NCBI GenBank assembly: GCA_003519585.1 | Contig: DOWL01000151.1 | Span: forward strand, 1 to 15,189 | Direction: 5' to 3' | DNA: 15,189 bases | Source of the DNA: Nocardioides sp. | GTDB taxonomy: Bacteria > Actinomycetota > Actinomycetes > Propionibacteriales > Nocardioidaceae | Part shown: piece after piece, positions 12,362 to 15,189 of the stretch | Position numbering within the stretch: position 1 is the stretch's first letter | Layout of the letters: each line of letters begins with the position of its first letter | Notes under the pieces: generated by a model | Seen by the model: the letters and a program-made list of their open reading frames with translations, nothing else | What the model was told of the DNA's origin: nothing | Databases searched by the model: none | Program-made: the position numbers and the translations under genes

Positions 12362-12367
12362 TAGGGT
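12362..12367 (+). promoter_or_regulatory. Candidate -10 box for leaderless transcript of the methyltransferase
   Basis: TAGGGT fits TAnnnT and ends 7 nt before the GTG at 12375. There is no Shine-Dalgarno sequence between them, and the terminator hairpin lies just upstream. This is the same layout as at the esterase gene (1199-1211). Confidence 0.45.
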
Positions 12368-12371
12368 CTGA

Positions 12372-14119
<1,748 letters not shown>

Positions 14120-14123
<4 letters not shown>

Positions 14124-14863
14124 GCGGGCTTCCGGAAGTAGAGGACCAGGCTCTTGCCGATCACCGGATCGAGGACCCGGCCGGCGACCTGCAGCGCCTT
14201 CGGCTGCTTCGTGATCTCCCAGACCAGGAGCTTGTGGTACGCGCGGGCGAGCGGGTGCTCGTCGTTGGTCACCCCGACCGCGCACTTGATCCACCAGTAC
14301 GGCGCGTGCAGGCCGTGCGCGTAGCCCTTGCCCTCGAAGACCATCGCGTCGCCGGGCGTCCCGTCGTTGTGCCGACCGGCCTTGGTGACCTTGTCGATCA
14401 GCTCGTGGTCGGTGTAGATGCGGATGTGACCGCCCTCGGCGTTGTGGTAGTCGTCGGAGAGCTTCCAGTTGATCACCTCGGGCAGCCAGCGAGGCACCGA
14501 GACGGCGAGCGTGCCACCGGGGCGCAGCACCCGGACCAGCTCGGTGATCGCGTCGACGTCGGCGTGGATGTGCTCGAGCACCTCGGCGGCCACGATCCGG
14601 TCGAACTCGCCGTCGGCGAACGGGAGTTGCAGCGCGTCGCCCTGCTTGACGTCGGCCTCGGCCCCCTCCGGGACCTCACCCGCCTGCTTCATCGCGTGGA
14701 ACAGGTCGCTCACGCCGGCGAGCTCGTCGGCGTCCATGTCGAAGGCGACCACGTCGGCGCCGCGACGATACATCTCGAAGGCGTGCCGGCCGGCACCACA
14801 GCCCATATCGAGGACCCGGTCACCCGGGCGGAGCCCCAGCCGGTCGAAGTCAACGGTCAGCAT
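14120..14863 (-). CDS. Class I SAM-dependent methyltransferase
   Basis: This 247-aa protein is of the Methyltransf_11/UbiE-like type. Motif I is VLDMGCGAGRHAFE (17-30), the acidic strand end is VVAFDMD, then QLPFADGEFDRIVAAEVLEHI and VLRPGGTLAVSVPRWLPE. The C-terminal 100 residues (HNAEGGHIRIYTDHELIDKV, GYAHGLHAPYWWIKCAVG) would form the substrate cap. The ATG at 14863 overlaps the end of the glycosyltransferase gene in ATGCTGA. The gene sits between a GT4 enzyme and the barrel protein in one tight operon, so a sugar or lipid-linked glycan is the likely substrate (inference). Confidence 0.9.
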
Positions 14864-15189
14864 GTCTCGCTCTTCCGGTCGTTGAGCCGCGAGCTTGCGA
14901 GCGTGTCGAAACGCTGCCTCGCATCCTCGTAGTCGGCGATCACCTTCTCGTAGACCTCCGCGACGGTGGCGGCGACCGCGCGCCAGCTGAACAGTTCGTC
15001 GACGCGCCGGCGACCGTTGGCACCGAGGCGCGCGCGGCGCTCGGGGTCGTCGAGGAGGCTGCCGAGGGCGGTTGCGAGCTCGCCGACGTCGCCCGGAGTC
15101 ACCAGCTCGGCGGCGTACCCGTCGGGGCCGACCACCTCGGGGATCGCACCGGCGCGGCTCACGATCAGGGGCGTCGCGCAGGCCATCAG
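14857..15189 (-). CDS. Glycosyltransferase family 4, C-terminal part
   Basis: The last 110 codons of a GT-B glycosyltransferase enter from the right edge. The frame is open through 15189, so the ATG at 15186 is internal. MACATPLIVSRAGAIPEVVG is the C-terminal donor-binding signature of family GT4 (usual form 'E-MACGtPvVas--GgipEvv'), followed by LVTPGDVGELATALGSLLDDPERRARLGANGR and the closing helix. The final residues RFDTLASSRLNDRKSETC are encoded mostly by a dispersed palindromic repeat (14877-14912), so the natural C-terminus may have been altered by it. It is the first visible gene of the operon with the methyltransferase and barrel protein. Confidence 0.9.
   Translation of the reverse strand: MMACATPLIVSRAGAIPEVVGPDGYAAELVTPGDVGELATALGSLLDDPERRARLGANGRRRVDELFSWRAVAATVAEVYEKVIADYEDARQRFDTLASSRLNDRKSETC
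14877..14912 (+). repeat. Dispersed palindromic (REP-like) element, copy 3, inside a gene end
   Basis: GGTCGTTGAGC (14877-14887) and GTGTCGAAAC (14903-14912) are the same ends as the elements at 2573-2621 and 3868-3917. The centre is different (CGCGAGCTTGCGAGC). It lies within the last 20 codons of the glycosyltransferase gene. Confidence 0.7.

Noticed and set aside
14124..14294. N-terminal extension of the squalene-cyclase-fold protein to 14294
   Set aside because: It lies wholly inside the upstream methyltransferase gene and is Arg/Pro/Gly noise; the GTGA overlap at 14120-14123 is a normal coupled start.

Overview
The window reads as chromosomal DNA of a high-GC actinobacterium, most likely of the Nocardioides type (family level is an inference). 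Supporting signs are strong G/C bias at third codon positions, GTG starts, TAnnnT boxes 6-7 nt before start codons (leaderless mRNA layout), a KstR-type operator before a FadE34-like acyl-CoA dehydrogenase, and dispersed palindromes with the ends GGTTGAGC...GTGTCGAAAC. No tRNA, rRNA, CRISPR array or complete insertion sequence was seen.

Left part (1-2464): the N-terminal part of a Tat-exported lipoprotein that binds a peptide-like solute (family 5 ABC substrate-binding protein) runs off the left edge and has a good sigma-70 promoter. One or two small hypothetical ORFs follow, then a divergent LipC-like membrane-anchored esterase.

Repeat island (2465-4525): 33-bp tandem units end in a palindromic element. 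An inverted copy of that element lies on the other side of a broken DUF222/HNH (13E12-family) gene, whose nuclease domain is cut off by an in-frame TAG. Beyond it come a 126-bp imperfect palindrome and a 13-bp perfect hairpin touching the ribosome binding site of a 46-aa Arg-rich micro-protein. A second, related micro-ORF of 45 aa follows.

Lipid catabolism (4511-6599): a fused double acyl-CoA dehydrogenase (FadE34-like) has an exact TnnAACnnGTTnnA palindrome about 20 bp before its start, which suggests KstR control and a sterol side-chain role.

Protease/sigma module (6619-11849): a TPR-CHAT (caspase-like) protein is divergent from a cytoplasmic subtilisin-like S8 peptidase. Convergent with the peptidase is an overlapping pair: an ECF-type sigma factor and a 148-aa soluble protein with a helical N-terminus and beta-rich C-terminus. 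The sigma gene has a candidate ECF promoter of its own (GGAAC-N17-GTT). Two protease classes beside a sigma factor and a coupled unknown protein form the most interesting part of the window. The arrangement recalls, but is not shown to be, protease-gated sigma control as in the TPR-CHAT/CASP-sigma module of type III-E CRISPR systems.

Right part (12033-15189): a small lipoprotein with a strong terminator hairpin, then a leaderless methyltransferase gene. Convergent with it is a tightly overlapped operon of a GT4 glycosyltransferase (partial), a class I methyltransferase and a squalene-cyclase-fold (alpha/alpha-barrel) protein, probably for a cell-envelope glycan or glycolipid of unknown identity.
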